Shown here piece by piece: positions 24,268 through 32,203 of a stretch of DNA of 64,000 bases. Source of the DNA: an uncultured Clostridia bacterium (GTDB lineage Bacteria > Bacillota > Clostridia > Oscillospirales > Acutalibacteraceae); contig CALWVN010000001.1 of assembly GCA_944384995.1 (NCBI GenBank), positions 399,185 through 463,184 on the forward strand. Direction: 5' to 3'. The notes under the pieces were generated by a model, which made no database searches, was not told the origin of the DNA, and was given only the letters and a program-made list of their open reading frames with translations. Made by a program: the position numbers and the translations under genes. The stretch's first letter is position 1. Every line of letters begins with the position of its first letter.

Positions 24268-26115
24268 CTAATCGGCGTTTTCGGCCTCCACCTGCTTTAC
24301 AACCTCCTGCGGGATCGCCTCGCCATGCCTGACAACCAAAATGCACAGCACACTCAAAACAAATGCGATCGGGCTGTAATAGAACAGGGACAAATACGTT
24401 CCGCTGAGCATGGCGACAATACCGTAAACGATCGGCGAAGCGATCTGCGCAGAGAAAGTCGCTGTGTAATAGTAGCCCGTGAATGTCCCGACCTTTTCCA
24501 CACCGCCGATTTCCAAGACCAGCGGCAGCGTGTTGACGGTGATCAGCATATTGGCAGCTCCCCCGAGCACAAGGACCGGATAGATGAGGATCTTGAGAAT
24601 ATCAATGACATCATTGAGCGACGCATTGACCGCTTCAAGCGCCTGCCCACGGTCAGCCTCGGTCAACTGCAGATCAAACTGTGCGTTGGCGGCGTTGACT
24701 ATCGCGGTGAAATCAAAGCCCTCAGCAGTAATTTCCTCATCAAATGCCTGATATTTTGCCGTTTCCGCGGCGGAAAGTGATTCACCGTTCAAGTAAGCGA
24801 TATACGAATCCATTTCAACTAAGGCATCATCCTTGAGCGAATGCGCATCATTATAGGTATCAATCTGATCGACCACATTCGTGTAAACCTTGTTGGTCGA
24901 ATTGAAAGACCCTACGCTGAAACCGTCCTGTGCGATGAGCACATTGAAAATGCCGAAGAACACGACGAAAGCTAAAATGAAGACGGCAAGACCCGCAAGA
25001 ATGGTCTTTTTTCTGCCGAACTTTGTGCCGAGCTTACCGGCAGGCAGCGCGGCAGCAGCGGAGCAGACCGCAAAAATCGCCATAAGGATCGTTGCCTGAC
25101 TTGTTTCCATATGGAGGATCTCAGCAGCAAACAGCGAGAAAAAGGTCTGGATGGCATTGGACCCGCAGAACAGGAAGAAAAGCCCCATAAGCATGAAAAT
25201 CAGGCTCTTTCGCTCAGCGCCGGAAAGCTTTTGTGCTCTGCGTTCCGCTTTTTCGCGCCGTTTGGCTTCTTTTTCGGCGGCGCGGTGGGCGGCAGCGTCC
25301 ATTTGCATATTCTGCTCGGCGAGGGCGGCGATGCGGCTGTCCGGTTCCTTGACTTTCAGAAGGACAACCAGCATCCCGAGGAGCATAACGACCGAACCGA
25401 TCAGGAAAACATACGGATATGTACGTTCCTCATTGGCGGCGTTGACCTCGATACCGGTCACGGCGGTGTAAATCAAAGTCACGATGGTACCGGCGATCAT
25501 GCCGATGAGGCTCCCCAAGCCACCCATCAAATTTATAATGGCGTTGCCCTCCGAACGAAGGGCGGGCGGCGTGAGGTCGGGCATCAGAGCCACCACAGGC
25601 GCGCGCCAAAGGGACATGACGAACACAAAGAGAATAATGCAAAGCATGGTAACGGGCAGCGAACCGCGCAGTGCACAGATTGGAATCAGCGCAAACAGCA
25701 CTGCACAGATCGGCGCGCCGAACGCTATGAATGGACGGCGTTTGCCGAGCCGGGAATGGCAGCGGTCAGACAACTTACCGAAGGTAGGCTGGAAGATCAC
25801 GCCGAAAATGTTGTCAAAGGTCATGATGATACCGATGAACAACGGGACAAGCGTGATACCGCCGCCTACAAGATTGACATCCTCCCCCTGCGCTGCGGCA
25901 AAACGCGCGAGGAACGGCAGGCTTTCATTGAGCTTGGCACTCCACTGTGCCACCATGGAAGAATTGCCGAGAAGATGGTTAAGTATTTTTGTGATGTACG
26001 GATCGTAAATCGCCCAGGCGATCGACGACGCCAGGAAGCCGAACCCGGTCAAGATCGTGTGCCAATAATTCAGCTTTCCTTTTTTTTCACAAAACAGCTC
26101 TTTCTTTTCTTCCAC
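24268..26115 (-). CDS. GPH/SLC45-like MFS transporter with large extracytoplasmic insert
   Basis: A 615-residue transporter. LNYWHTILTGFGFLASSIAWAIYDPYI opens the first helix, and FDNIFGVIFQPTFGKLSDRCHSRLGKRRPFIAFG near residue 110 is the GPH/SLC45-type loop. Cytoplasmic residues about 275-310 form a charged Ala/Glu/Arg-rich helix. A segment of about 110 residues near 400-510, rich in Asp, Asn and Ala (VDQIDTYNDAHSLKDDALVEM), is inserted between two late helices and should face outward. Sugar uptake is the likely role. The GTG at 26115 is chosen because aggag lies 8 bases ahead; the GTG at 26124 abuts it. Promoter and terminator suggest a single-gene unit. Confidence 0.82.
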   Translation of the reverse strand: MEEKKELFCEKKGKLNYWHTILTGFGFLASSIAWAIYDPYITKILNHLLGNSSMVAQWSAKLNESLPFLARFAAAQGEDVNLVGGGITLVPLFIGIIMTFDNIFGVIFQPTFGKLSDRCHSRLGKRRPFIAFGAPICAVLFALIPICALRGSLPVTMLCIILFVFVMSLWRAPVVALMPDLTPPALRSEGNAIINLMGGLGSLIGMIAGTIVTLIYTAVTGIEVNAANEERTYPYVFLIGSVVMLLGMLVVLLKVKEPDSRIAALAEQNMQMDAAAHRAAEKEAKRREKAERRAQKLSGAERKSLIFMLMGLFFLFCGSNAIQTFFSLFAAEILHMETSQATILMAIFAVCSAAAALPAGKLGTKFGRKKTILAGLAVFILAFVVFFGIFNVLIAQDGFSVGSFNSTNKVYTNVVDQIDTYNDAHSLKDDALVEMDSYIAYLNGESLSAAETAKYQAFDEEITAEGFDFTAIVNAANAQFDLQLTEADRGQALEAVNASLNDVIDILKILIYPVLVLGGAANMLITVNTLPLVLEIGGVEKVGTFTGYYYTATFSAQIASPIVYGIVAMLSGTYLSLFYYSPIAFVLSVLCILVVRHGEAIPQEVVKQVEAENAD

Positions 26116-26147
26116 TGCATACACTCCTTTTCTAAGTTTCTTGGTAT

Positions 26148-26176
26148 ATCATAACAGATTCCAATAGAGAAAGCAA
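26148..26176 (-). promoter_or_regulatory. Promoter of the GPH transporter with insert
   Basis: On the minus strand TTGCTT (26176-26171), 17 bases, TATGAT (26153-26148), about 33 bases before the GTG. Confidence 0.6.
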
Positions 26177-26183
26177 TCAACAC

Positions 26184-27500
26184 TTATTCATCATGCTGTT
26201 GTTGTTCACGCTCACGGCGGCGCGCACGCTTGCGCTTTTCAAGTTTTTTCCTCCGAATGCGCATCACGACGATTTCCAGAACTACGAGCGCTGCAACCAC
26301 AAGCACAGCCGCGATCACACGCCCTGCGGTAACGGTGGTGCCCCCCGAATCCTCGGTACGGTTTGTAAGGCCCGCTACCGCCATGCGCAAAGCATAATTC
26401 GCCTGCATCAGGCTGTTTTCGGAAACCGGCGCGGACAGCGCGTCGCGCGCGGCGGAAATCGCATCCTTGAGCTCGTTTGCGGAATCCGTACTGCAAAGCG
26501 TCACATCGATCTGCTGCGCGGAAGCCAGTGCGGTAGAAAGGCGGTTTTCCTGCGTGGAAACGCGCGCATAATATTCGCAAAGTTCTGTGATATGGTTCGT
26601 AATGATCACGCTGTACCCGCGCGCGGTCACATCGTTGTAACCGATATAATTGTCTTCCCGGTCGCCGCAGAGCTCGGGATCGGTCATATCGATCACGCCC
26701 CTGCCCGTGTCGGCAAATTCGGACATGACTGAGTCGCCGAACACGACGCTGTAGGAATTGGAGCTTGCAAGCAGCGTGCCCACTGCGCCCGCCGACAGCG
26801 TGCGCGAAACGGCAGACTTGGCGCTGAAAATCACATTGCCTGTATAGGCGGAAATAACCAAAGGCATTTGGGTCTTGGACTGCATCCAATCCGAAACTTC
26901 GCCGCGGTCGCCGCGTGCAAGGAACACAACATTGCCGAGCGTCCCCTCGGTGCTTAGCTGCTCATATACTTCATCACGGGAATCCCAAACGCCGTCTAAC
27001 AAAAGCAGCACGCCGCTCTCCTTTGCCGCCGCTATAGCTTCGGAAAGCGTCGGAACGGTATATTCCGTGATGGACTCATGCAGATTGCCCGTCCCGTTGC
27101 GCAGATGGCAGGCGGAAAGCGCATGATAGCCGATCTCGGACACGTTGCGGTCCAGCACATTGCCGAGCTCGTCCACACACATGCGCGAAAGATTTTCATC
27201 CGTCATCAAAACAAAATAGTTGTCTGCGGTTTTGCGCACATGTACATACACCATATCCGCGCCCGCCTCTGCAGCGGCCGTGATCGCCGCAGCGGAATTT
27301 TCCGGGTACTGACTGGTATCGCCGTATTTTGACACCGCCAAAAGCCTGCCCGACGGGTCGCGCAGCGCCGAAGCGATGTCTGCAATGCGCGTCGCCGCAT
27401 CCGTACCATCCGCTTCCGCTGCGAACGCGGGAACCGAGCAGACAAGCAGGAGCAGCACTGTAAGCAGCGCGCCGATCCGAGCTTTTACACCGTTACGCAT
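26184..27500 (-). CDS. Membrane-anchored GDPD-fold protein lacking catalytic residues
   Basis: A 438-residue protein from the ATG at 27500, which has gggagg 6 bases upstream; the in-frame ATG at 27521 would place that ribosome site inside the gene. It has a signal peptide (to about residue 28). A glycerophosphodiester phosphodiesterase-like barrel starts with KYGDTSQYPENSAAAI and GADMVYVHVRKTADNYFVL. A helical region and one C-terminal membrane helix with an Arg/Lys-rich cytoplasmic tail ending in Gln/His/Asp complete it. The canonical HRG is KYG (58-60), the metal-binding E-x-D is Y-x-H (85-87), the HD dyad is TD, and the later E-x-K is D-x-V. It is probably non-catalytic. Confidence 0.75.
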   Translation of the reverse strand: MRNGVKARIGALLTVLLLLVCSVPAFAAEADGTDAATRIADIASALRDPSGRLLAVSKYGDTSQYPENSAAAITAAAEAGADMVYVHVRKTADNYFVLMTDENLSRMCVDELGNVLDRNVSEIGYHALSACHLRNGTGNLHESITEYTVPTLSEAIAAAKESGVLLLLDGVWDSRDEVYEQLSTEGTLGNVVFLARGDRGEVSDWMQSKTQMPLVISAYTGNVIFSAKSAVSRTLSAGAVGTLLASSNSYSVVFGDSVMSEFADTGRGVIDMTDPELCGDREDNYIGYNDVTARGYSVIITNHITELCEYYARVSTQENRLSTALASAQQIDVTLCSTDSANELKDAISAARDALSAPVSENSLMQANYALRMAVAGLTNRTEDSGGTTVTAGRVIAAVLVVAALVVLEIVVMRIRRKKLEKRKRARRREREQQQHDE

Positions 27501-27543
27501 AAAGTTCCTCCCAAAATCCAAAAAGCTCTGTTTATTAAAATTA

Positions 27544-27572
27544 AGTATACCAAATTCGCCTATATTTTACAA
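27544..27572 (-). promoter_or_regulatory. Promoter of the GDPD-fold gene
   Basis: On the minus strand TTGTAA (27572-27567), 17 bases, TATACT (27549-27544), about 45 bases before the ATG. Confidence 0.65.
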
Positions 27573-27686
27573 GTGCGGAATTGTGCTTTTACACCGATTT
27601 TACACAAAAAAACACCAAATATTGTGTAATTTTCAATTTGCACAAAAAAGGTAGTTAAAATTTTACTGTACCGCTGTTTTTTTGGC

Positions 27687-27716
27687 TTGATTGCGGTGCG
27701 CGGCTTGTGCTAAAAT
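27687..27716 (+). promoter_or_regulatory. Promoter of the XRE-nth-dnaD-dnaC operon
   Basis: TTGATT (27687-27692), 18 bases, TAAAAT (27711-27716), 35 bases before the GTG at 27751. Confidence 0.6.
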
Positions 27717-27750
27717 AGGATTCGATTCGACGGAAAGGAGGCGCTTTGCG

Positions 27751-27981
27751 GTGTCCTTCGGGCAAAATCTGAAAAATTTAAGATGTGCAAAGCTGCCGCC
27801 CTTAACGCAGACCGATCTTGCGAACGCCATCGGTGTGACACAGCGCAAGATTTCCTTTTTGGAGACGGGTGCTTCCGAACCCTCGCTGCGCGACATCGTG
27901 GCAATTTGCCGCTATTTCAGCGTTTCCGCCGACTATCTTTTGGGCCTGCCCCGTGATATGGAGTTTCCGGATCAACCATGA
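27751..27981 (+). CDS. Small XRE-family helix-turn-helix regulator
   Basis: A 76-residue protein with a single HTH_3 domain: LTQTDLANAIGVTQRKISFLETG supplies the two helices of the DNA-binding motif, and YFSVSADYLLGL is the usual end of the domain. The start is GTG at 27751, 9 bases after a consensus aaggagg; the frame is open further upstream but no ribosome site supports an earlier start. Its stop overlaps the nth ATG (ATGA), giving translational coupling. It may regulate its own DNA-repair/replication operon. Confidence 0.82.
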   Translation: MSFGQNLKNLRCAKLPPLTQTDLANAIGVTQRKISFLETGASEPSLRDIVAICRYFSVSADYLLGLPRDMEFPDQP

Positions 27982-28604
27982 CGAAAAAAGAACGCGCACT
28001 AAAGGCCGTTGAGGCTTTAAAACAAGAATATCCCGACGCGCTGTGTTCCTTGGAAGCGCAGAACCCGTTGGAGCTTTTGATTGCCACCCGGCTGTCGGCG
28101 CAGTGCACCGACGCACGGGTGAATTTGGTTACGCCCGTTTTGTTTGCAAAATACAAGACGCTTGACGATTATTGCGAGGCACGCGTGGAGGATGTGGAGG
28201 AGATCATCCATTCCTGCGGTTTTTACCACGGCAAGGCGCGCGATATTATCGGTATGGCGCAGAAGATCAGATCGGATTTCGGCGGGCGTGTACCGGATAC
28301 CATTGAGGCGCTCACGACGCTGCCCGGCGTGGGCAGAAAGACTGCGAACCTAATCGTCGGCGATGTGTACCATAAGCCTGCCGTGGTCACGGATACGCAC
28401 CTCATCCGCCTTGCGAACCGCATCGGGCTTGTGGAAACGAAAGAGCCCGTTAAGGTGGAAACGGCGCTTCGAAAGCTGCTGCCGCCGGACGAGAGCAACG
28501 ACTTCTGCCACCGCTGTGTGCTGCACGGCAGGGCCGTATGTACCGCGCGCAAAGCACACTGCGAAAGCTGCGCGCTCAATTCCTTTTGCAAAAAGAACAT
28601 ATAG
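27978..28604 (+). CDS. nth: Endonuclease III (DNA glycosylase/AP lyase)
   Basis: A 208-residue base-excision repair enzyme acting on oxidised pyrimidines. The helix-hairpin-helix LPGVGRKTANLIVG near residue 115 contains the catalytic Lys, and the catalytic Asp is in VVTDTHLIRLANR near 136. A [4Fe-4S] site with spacing C-x6-C-x2-C-x5-C ends the protein. All key residues are present. It is coupled to the upstream regulator by an ATGA overlap and followed 11 bases later by dnaD. Confidence 0.95.
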   Translation: MTKKERALKAVEALKQEYPDALCSLEAQNPLELLIATRLSAQCTDARVNLVTPVLFAKYKTLDDYCEARVEDVEEIIHSCGFYHGKARDIIGMAQKIRSDFGGRVPDTIEALTTLPGVGRKTANLIVGDVYHKPAVVTDTHLIRLANRIGLVETKEPVKVETALRKLLPPDESNDFCHRCVLHGRAVCTARKAHCESCALNSFCKKNI

Positions 28605-28615
28605 GATGACGACCC

Positions 28616-29650
28616 ATGTATAAACCAAACCCGAATTGTTACGGCGCGATGTTTGCCATTCCGGCTCTCGCCGCCGATCATTTTACCGAGGCTACTGCGG
28701 ACGACTTGAAAGTCCTTTTGTGTATTTTTCGAGACCCGAGCGGCGGCATTTCCATAGACAATCTTTCCGCAGCGCTGAAGCTCTCGGCAGATAAAGTGCT
28801 CGCGTCGCTCGATTTTTGGGTATCGCGCGGCGTGCTTTTATTTACGGATGAGCAGGGCAACACAAAGTTTGTGCCGCGCGCACAGCGTACAACGGCATCC
28901 GAGATGCCGGCGCAAAAACCCGCCTCCCCCCTCCCCGCCGCAAAGCCCGCCGTTGCGCAGACGCTCCCGACGCCGGAGATCCCGAAGCCGACCATGGCAC
29001 AGATCGCCGCGCGCCTTGCGGAGGACGATACAGTCAAAAGCCTGTTTTTGGAGGCGCAGCGCATACTCGGGCGCACCTTTGGGCTGGATGTGCAATCGAC
29101 GCTTTTGACTTTATATGATACCTACGGGCTGCAAAAAGAAGTTATTTTGACGCTGCTGCAGCACCTGACCGAAAAAGGGCGCGGGTCTACCGCCAACATT
29201 CTGAAGGTCGGTAAAATTTGGGCGCAGCACGAGATCGAGACGCTAGACGATGCGAACGAATACATCAAAAACGACGCAGCCGCAACGCAGTTGTTCCGCT
29301 CACTTGCCGCTGCAGTCGGGATCGCGACCCCGCGCCCGACGCCCAAGCAGACGGAATACATCCTTTCCTGGCAGGGCATGGGCTTTTCGGCAGATATGCT
29401 GATCAAAGCCTATGAGGAAATGGCGGAACGCACGGGGAAAGTCTCGTTCGCGTATATGGATAAGATCCTGAAAAACTGGTATGCAAACGGGCTGAAAACA
29501 CCGAACGCGGTAGATGAAAGCTATAAAGCGGCTTCTGCCGCACGTAAGAGCGCGGGAGACCGCAGTACATCATACAATTTGGATGAGGCGCTGCAAAAAG
29601 CGACCCTCTCTGCAAAGAAGCTCGCAGAAAGAAAGAATACGGAGCAGTAA
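28616..29650 (+). CDS. DnaD-domain primosome protein
   Basis: A 344-residue protein. Residues 1-85 form an N-terminal winged-helix-like domain (ATADDLKVLLCIFRDPSGGI and LASLDFWVSRGVLLF). A Pro/Ala linker spans about 95-125. Two DnaD/DnaB-type helical domains follow, the first near 135-215 and the second near 225-300 with YILSWQGMGFSADMLIKAYEEMAERTG, containing the YxxxW-like motif of the family. It helps load the replicative helicase. The downstream DnaC/DnaI-like ATPase, 2 bases away, is its expected partner. Confidence 0.88.
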   Translation: MYKPNPNCYGAMFAIPALAADHFTEATADDLKVLLCIFRDPSGGISIDNLSAALKLSADKVLASLDFWVSRGVLLFTDEQGNTKFVPRAQRTTASEMPAQKPASPLPAAKPAVAQTLPTPEIPKPTMAQIAARLAEDDTVKSLFLEAQRILGRTFGLDVQSTLLTLYDTYGLQKEVILTLLQHLTEKGRGSTANILKVGKIWAQHEIETLDDANEYIKNDAAATQLFRSLAAAVGIATPRPTPKQTEYILSWQGMGFSADMLIKAYEEMAERTGKVSFAYMDKILKNWYANGLKTPNAVDESYKAASAARKSAGDRSTSYNLDEALQKATLSAKKLAERKNTEQ

Positions 29651-29652
29651 GC

Positions 29653-30624
29653 ATGGGATATGCAAAGCAAATTTACACGCGCGCCGCTGAGATTTTACGG
29701 CAGCGCCGCGAGCAGGCGGAAACGCAGGCGCTTATGCGCAAGGCACAGGTACTGAAGGTGTGCCCGGAGATCGAAGAGATCGAACGCCAAATGGCGCAGA
29801 CGGGGCTTGCCGCCGTGCACGCCATCAGTGCGGGAGAAAAAGCCGAGGAAGCCGTGCGCGCGCTTGCCGTTCGGAATTTGGAGTTGCAGGAAAAACGGCG
29901 GGAATTGCTTGCACAGCACGGATTTCCCGCAGACTGCCTGCATCCCGTTTACACCTGTCCAAAATGCAGCGATACGGGCTCGGTTGACGGGCAGATGTGC
30001 GACTGCCATAAAAAGCTGCTGCGCGACCTTGCATACCGGGAGCTTGCAAGCGAGAGTCCGCTCAAGCTGTCGGATTTTGACAGTTTCCGTTTGGATGTAT
30101 ACGATACCGTACCAAATGCCGACGGTTTGATCCCGCGCGAGGAAATGGAAGCGATCCTGCGCATCTGTCAAAATTACGCGGATACTTTTTCGGATAAGGC
30201 GCAAAGTCTGTTCATGTACGGTAAAACTGGGCTTGGGAAAACACATCTTTCGCTTGCCATCGCTGCCGCCGCGATCGAAAAGGGGTACGGCGTGGTATAC
30301 GGTTCGGCACAAACCCTGTTTGGAAAATTGGAAAAGGAGCATTTCGGAAGGGAGCCCTATGCGGACACGGAAAGCCTTTTGACGGACTGTGACCTTTTGA
30401 TTTTGGACGACCTCGGCGCGGAATATACCACGGGATTTACCAAAGCGGCAGTCTATAATATCGTCAACACCCGCCTTTTGTGCGCACGCCCGACCATTCT
30501 CAACAGCAATTTGACGTTCTCGGAGCTGGAAGCGCGATATTCCGACCGCGTGACGTCGCGTATTTTGGGCAGTTATACGGTACTGCATTTTGTGGGCAGT
30601 GATATGCGCATCCGCCTTCGCTGA
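29653..30624 (+). CDS. DnaC/DnaI-like helicase-loader ATPase
   Basis: A 323-residue AAA+ protein. The N-terminal part ends with a zinc-binding stretch, YTCPKCSDTG and MCDCHKK near residues 97-117. The ATPase shows Walker A GKTGLGKTHLS near 190, Walker B LLILDDLGAE near 250, and the sensor-like Arg region SDRVTSRILG near 296. The layout matches Firmicute DnaI/DnaC helicase loaders. It is last in the XRE-nth-dnaD operon and is followed by a strong terminator. Confidence 0.9.
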   Translation: MGYAKQIYTRAAEILRQRREQAETQALMRKAQVLKVCPEIEEIERQMAQTGLAAVHAISAGEKAEEAVRALAVRNLELQEKRRELLAQHGFPADCLHPVYTCPKCSDTGSVDGQMCDCHKKLLRDLAYRELASESPLKLSDFDSFRLDVYDTVPNADGLIPREEMEAILRICQNYADTFSDKAQSLFMYGKTGLGKTHLSLAIAAAAIEKGYGVVYGSAQTLFGKLEKEHFGREPYADTESLLTDCDLLILDDLGAEYTTGFTKAAVYNIVNTRLLCARPTILNSNLTFSELEARYSDRVTSRILGSYTVLHFVGSDMRIRLR

Positions 30625-30644
30625 AATGCTTTATGCATAGCCTT

Positions 30645-30686
30645 TAACAGCTTTTGTGATTCAACTGCAAAAGCTGTTATTTTTTT
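30645..30686 (+). terminator. Terminator of the nth-dnaD-dnaC operon
   Basis: Perfect 12-bp stem TAACAGCTTTTG / CAAAAGCTGTTA, 11-base loop, then TTTTTTT. Confidence 0.88.
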
Positions 30687-30697
30687 CGAAAAAAACC

Positions 30698-30726
30698 TTG
30701 TATTTTACATACGGTCGGTGTATAAT
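30698..30726 (+). promoter_or_regulatory. Promoter of the Gfo/Idh/MocA gene
   Basis: TTGTAT (30698-30703), 17 bases, perfect TATAAT (30721-30726). Transcription should begin near 30733, which excludes the in-frame ATG at 30725 as a start. Confidence 0.75.
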
Positions 30727-30757
30727 GTCGGAAATTTTGCGAAACGGGATGAATGAT

Positions 30758-32059
30758 ATGCCGCAAAAACCGATTTCCGCCGTGATCGTCGGCGCGGGGC
30801 ATCGCGCCATTATTTATGCGAAGCTTGCGCTTCAAAAGCCGGAGCTTTTGAAAATCGTGGGCGTCGCCGACCCCGATCCCATCCGGCGTGAAAAGACGCG
30901 CGAGATGTTTGGCTTTCCCGAAGAAAACTGCTTTGAGGACGCTTCAGCGCTTGCCGCCGTACCGAAAATTGCGGATGCCGTAATCAACGGCACGATGGAT
31001 CAGCAGCATGTGGAAACCGCCATTCCCCTTTTGCAAAAGGGATACGACATGCTTCTTGAGAAGCCTTTCGCCACCAACGAGGCAGAAATGCGCCGCTTGG
31101 TAGACTGCGTGCGCAAAAACGGCAACAAGGTCATGATCTGCCATGTGCTGCGTTACACGCCGTTTTATCTTTCCATTAAAGAGCGTGTTGCCGCCGGCGA
31201 GATCGGGGATATCATCAACATCCAGATGAACGAGCACGTCAGCTACCATCACCTCTCGACATCGTACGTGCGCGGAAAGTGGGCGAATTCCGACGTATGC
31301 CATACGACGATGCTTTTGGCAAAGTGCTGCCACGATATAGATCTGATGATGTGGATGATGGCCGAAACACGCCCGGTGACGGTATGCTCCTTCGGCAGCA
31401 AATTCCAATTCAAGCCCGAAAACGCACCGAAGGAAGCGGGTACGCGCTGCCTTGTAGACTGTCCGTTGGTGGAGACCTGCCGGTATTCCGCTAAGCGGCT
31501 GTATCTCGATCAGCCCGAGCGCTGGGCGTTCTATATTTGGGATAAGCTTGAAGGGATCGAGCACCCCACCGAGCAGGACCGCATTCAGCTGCTGAAAGGC
31601 GACAGCAACTACGGCAGATGCATTTACAAGTGCAACAACAACGTGGTGGATCACCAGTCCGTGCTTGTGAATTTCGAAAGCGGTGCGACGGGCACGCACA
31701 ATATGGTCGGCGGCGCTTCCAAATCGGAACGGCGCATCCATATCATCGGCACGCTCGGCGAAATTTACGGGGACTTTGAGGAATCCAAGTTCTATGTCTC
31801 AAAGATCCACCCGACAAAGACCGACGAAAAAATTGTGGAAGAGGTCGATCTGCACGTCACGGGCGATATGGTCGGCGCATACGGCGGGCACGGCGGCGGC
31901 GACGAACGGCTGGCGGAGGATTTCGTCAACTTTTTACAGGGCGGCGAGACCAGCCTTGCCTGCACGTCGATCTTCGACTCCGTGGCGGGGCATTTGTGCG
32001 TATATCTCGCCGACCGTTCGCGCGAACAGAACGGGATGCCGCAGGAAGTCATTTTATAA
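30758..32059 (+). CDS. Gfo/Idh/MocA-family oxidoreductase
   Basis: A 433-residue NAD(P)-dependent sugar-type dehydrogenase. The Rossmann loop AVIVGAGHRAIIYAKLA opens the protein, MLLEKPFATNEAEM near residue 100 is the family's E-K-P motif, and an active-site region with CHDIDLMMWMM lies near 190. Residues about 225-300 carry extra cysteines (CLVDCPLVETC), a feature of one subgroup. The substrate is unknown. The start at 30758 (or 30749) follows a GGGATGA-like site and lies just inside the predicted transcript. It forms a single-gene unit between two strong terminators. Confidence 0.86.
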   Translation: MPQKPISAVIVGAGHRAIIYAKLALQKPELLKIVGVADPDPIRREKTREMFGFPEENCFEDASALAAVPKIADAVINGTMDQQHVETAIPLLQKGYDMLLEKPFATNEAEMRRLVDCVRKNGNKVMICHVLRYTPFYLSIKERVAAGEIGDIINIQMNEHVSYHHLSTSYVRGKWANSDVCHTTMLLAKCCHDIDLMMWMMAETRPVTVCSFGSKFQFKPENAPKEAGTRCLVDCPLVETCRYSAKRLYLDQPERWAFYIWDKLEGIEHPTEQDRIQLLKGDSNYGRCIYKCNNNVVDHQSVLVNFESGATGTHNMVGGASKSERRIHIIGTLGEIYGDFEESKFYVSKIHPTKTDEKIVEEVDLHVTGDMVGAYGGHGGGDERLAEDFVNFLQGGETSLACTSIFDSVAGHLCVYLADRSREQNGMPQEVIL

Positions 32060-32074
32060 GAATCCAACATAAAA

Positions 32075-32130
32075 ACAAACCGCATTGCACAGGAACTTCT
32101 TGTTGCAATGCGGTTTGTTGTATTTTTTTA
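32075..32130 (+). terminator. Terminator of the Gfo/Idh/MocA gene
   Basis: Perfect 15-bp stem ACAAACCGCATTGCA / TGCAATGCGGTTTGT around 14 bases, then TGTATTTTTTT. Confidence 0.85.
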
Positions 32131-32136
32131 CCTTAT

Positions 32137-32151
32137 GCAATGAAACATTGC
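32137..32151. promoter_or_regulatory. Candidate operator upstream of the membrane-bound XRE regulator
   Basis: A perfect inverted repeat GCAATG-AAA-CATTGC lies 53 bases before the ATG at 32204. It overlaps a possible -35 (TTGCGT) for a TATGGT -10 at 32170. Self-control by the XRE protein is an inference. Confidence 0.4.
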
Positions 32152-32203
32152 GTGACATTTTGACAAAAATATGGTTCAATGGAATTGTAAAGGAGGTATC
32201 GGT

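Noticed and set aside
30656-30757. A longer N-terminus for the Gfo/Idh/MocA protein
   Set aside because: The extra codons overlap a terminator and a perfect -10 box, so they cannot be in the mRNA.
32160-32188. TTGACA at 32160 as the -35 of the membrane-bound XRE gene
   Set aside because: At 17 bases the -10 would be AATTGT, and it would leave no room for the ribosome site; a weaker TTGCGT/TATGGT pair fits better but is not certain.
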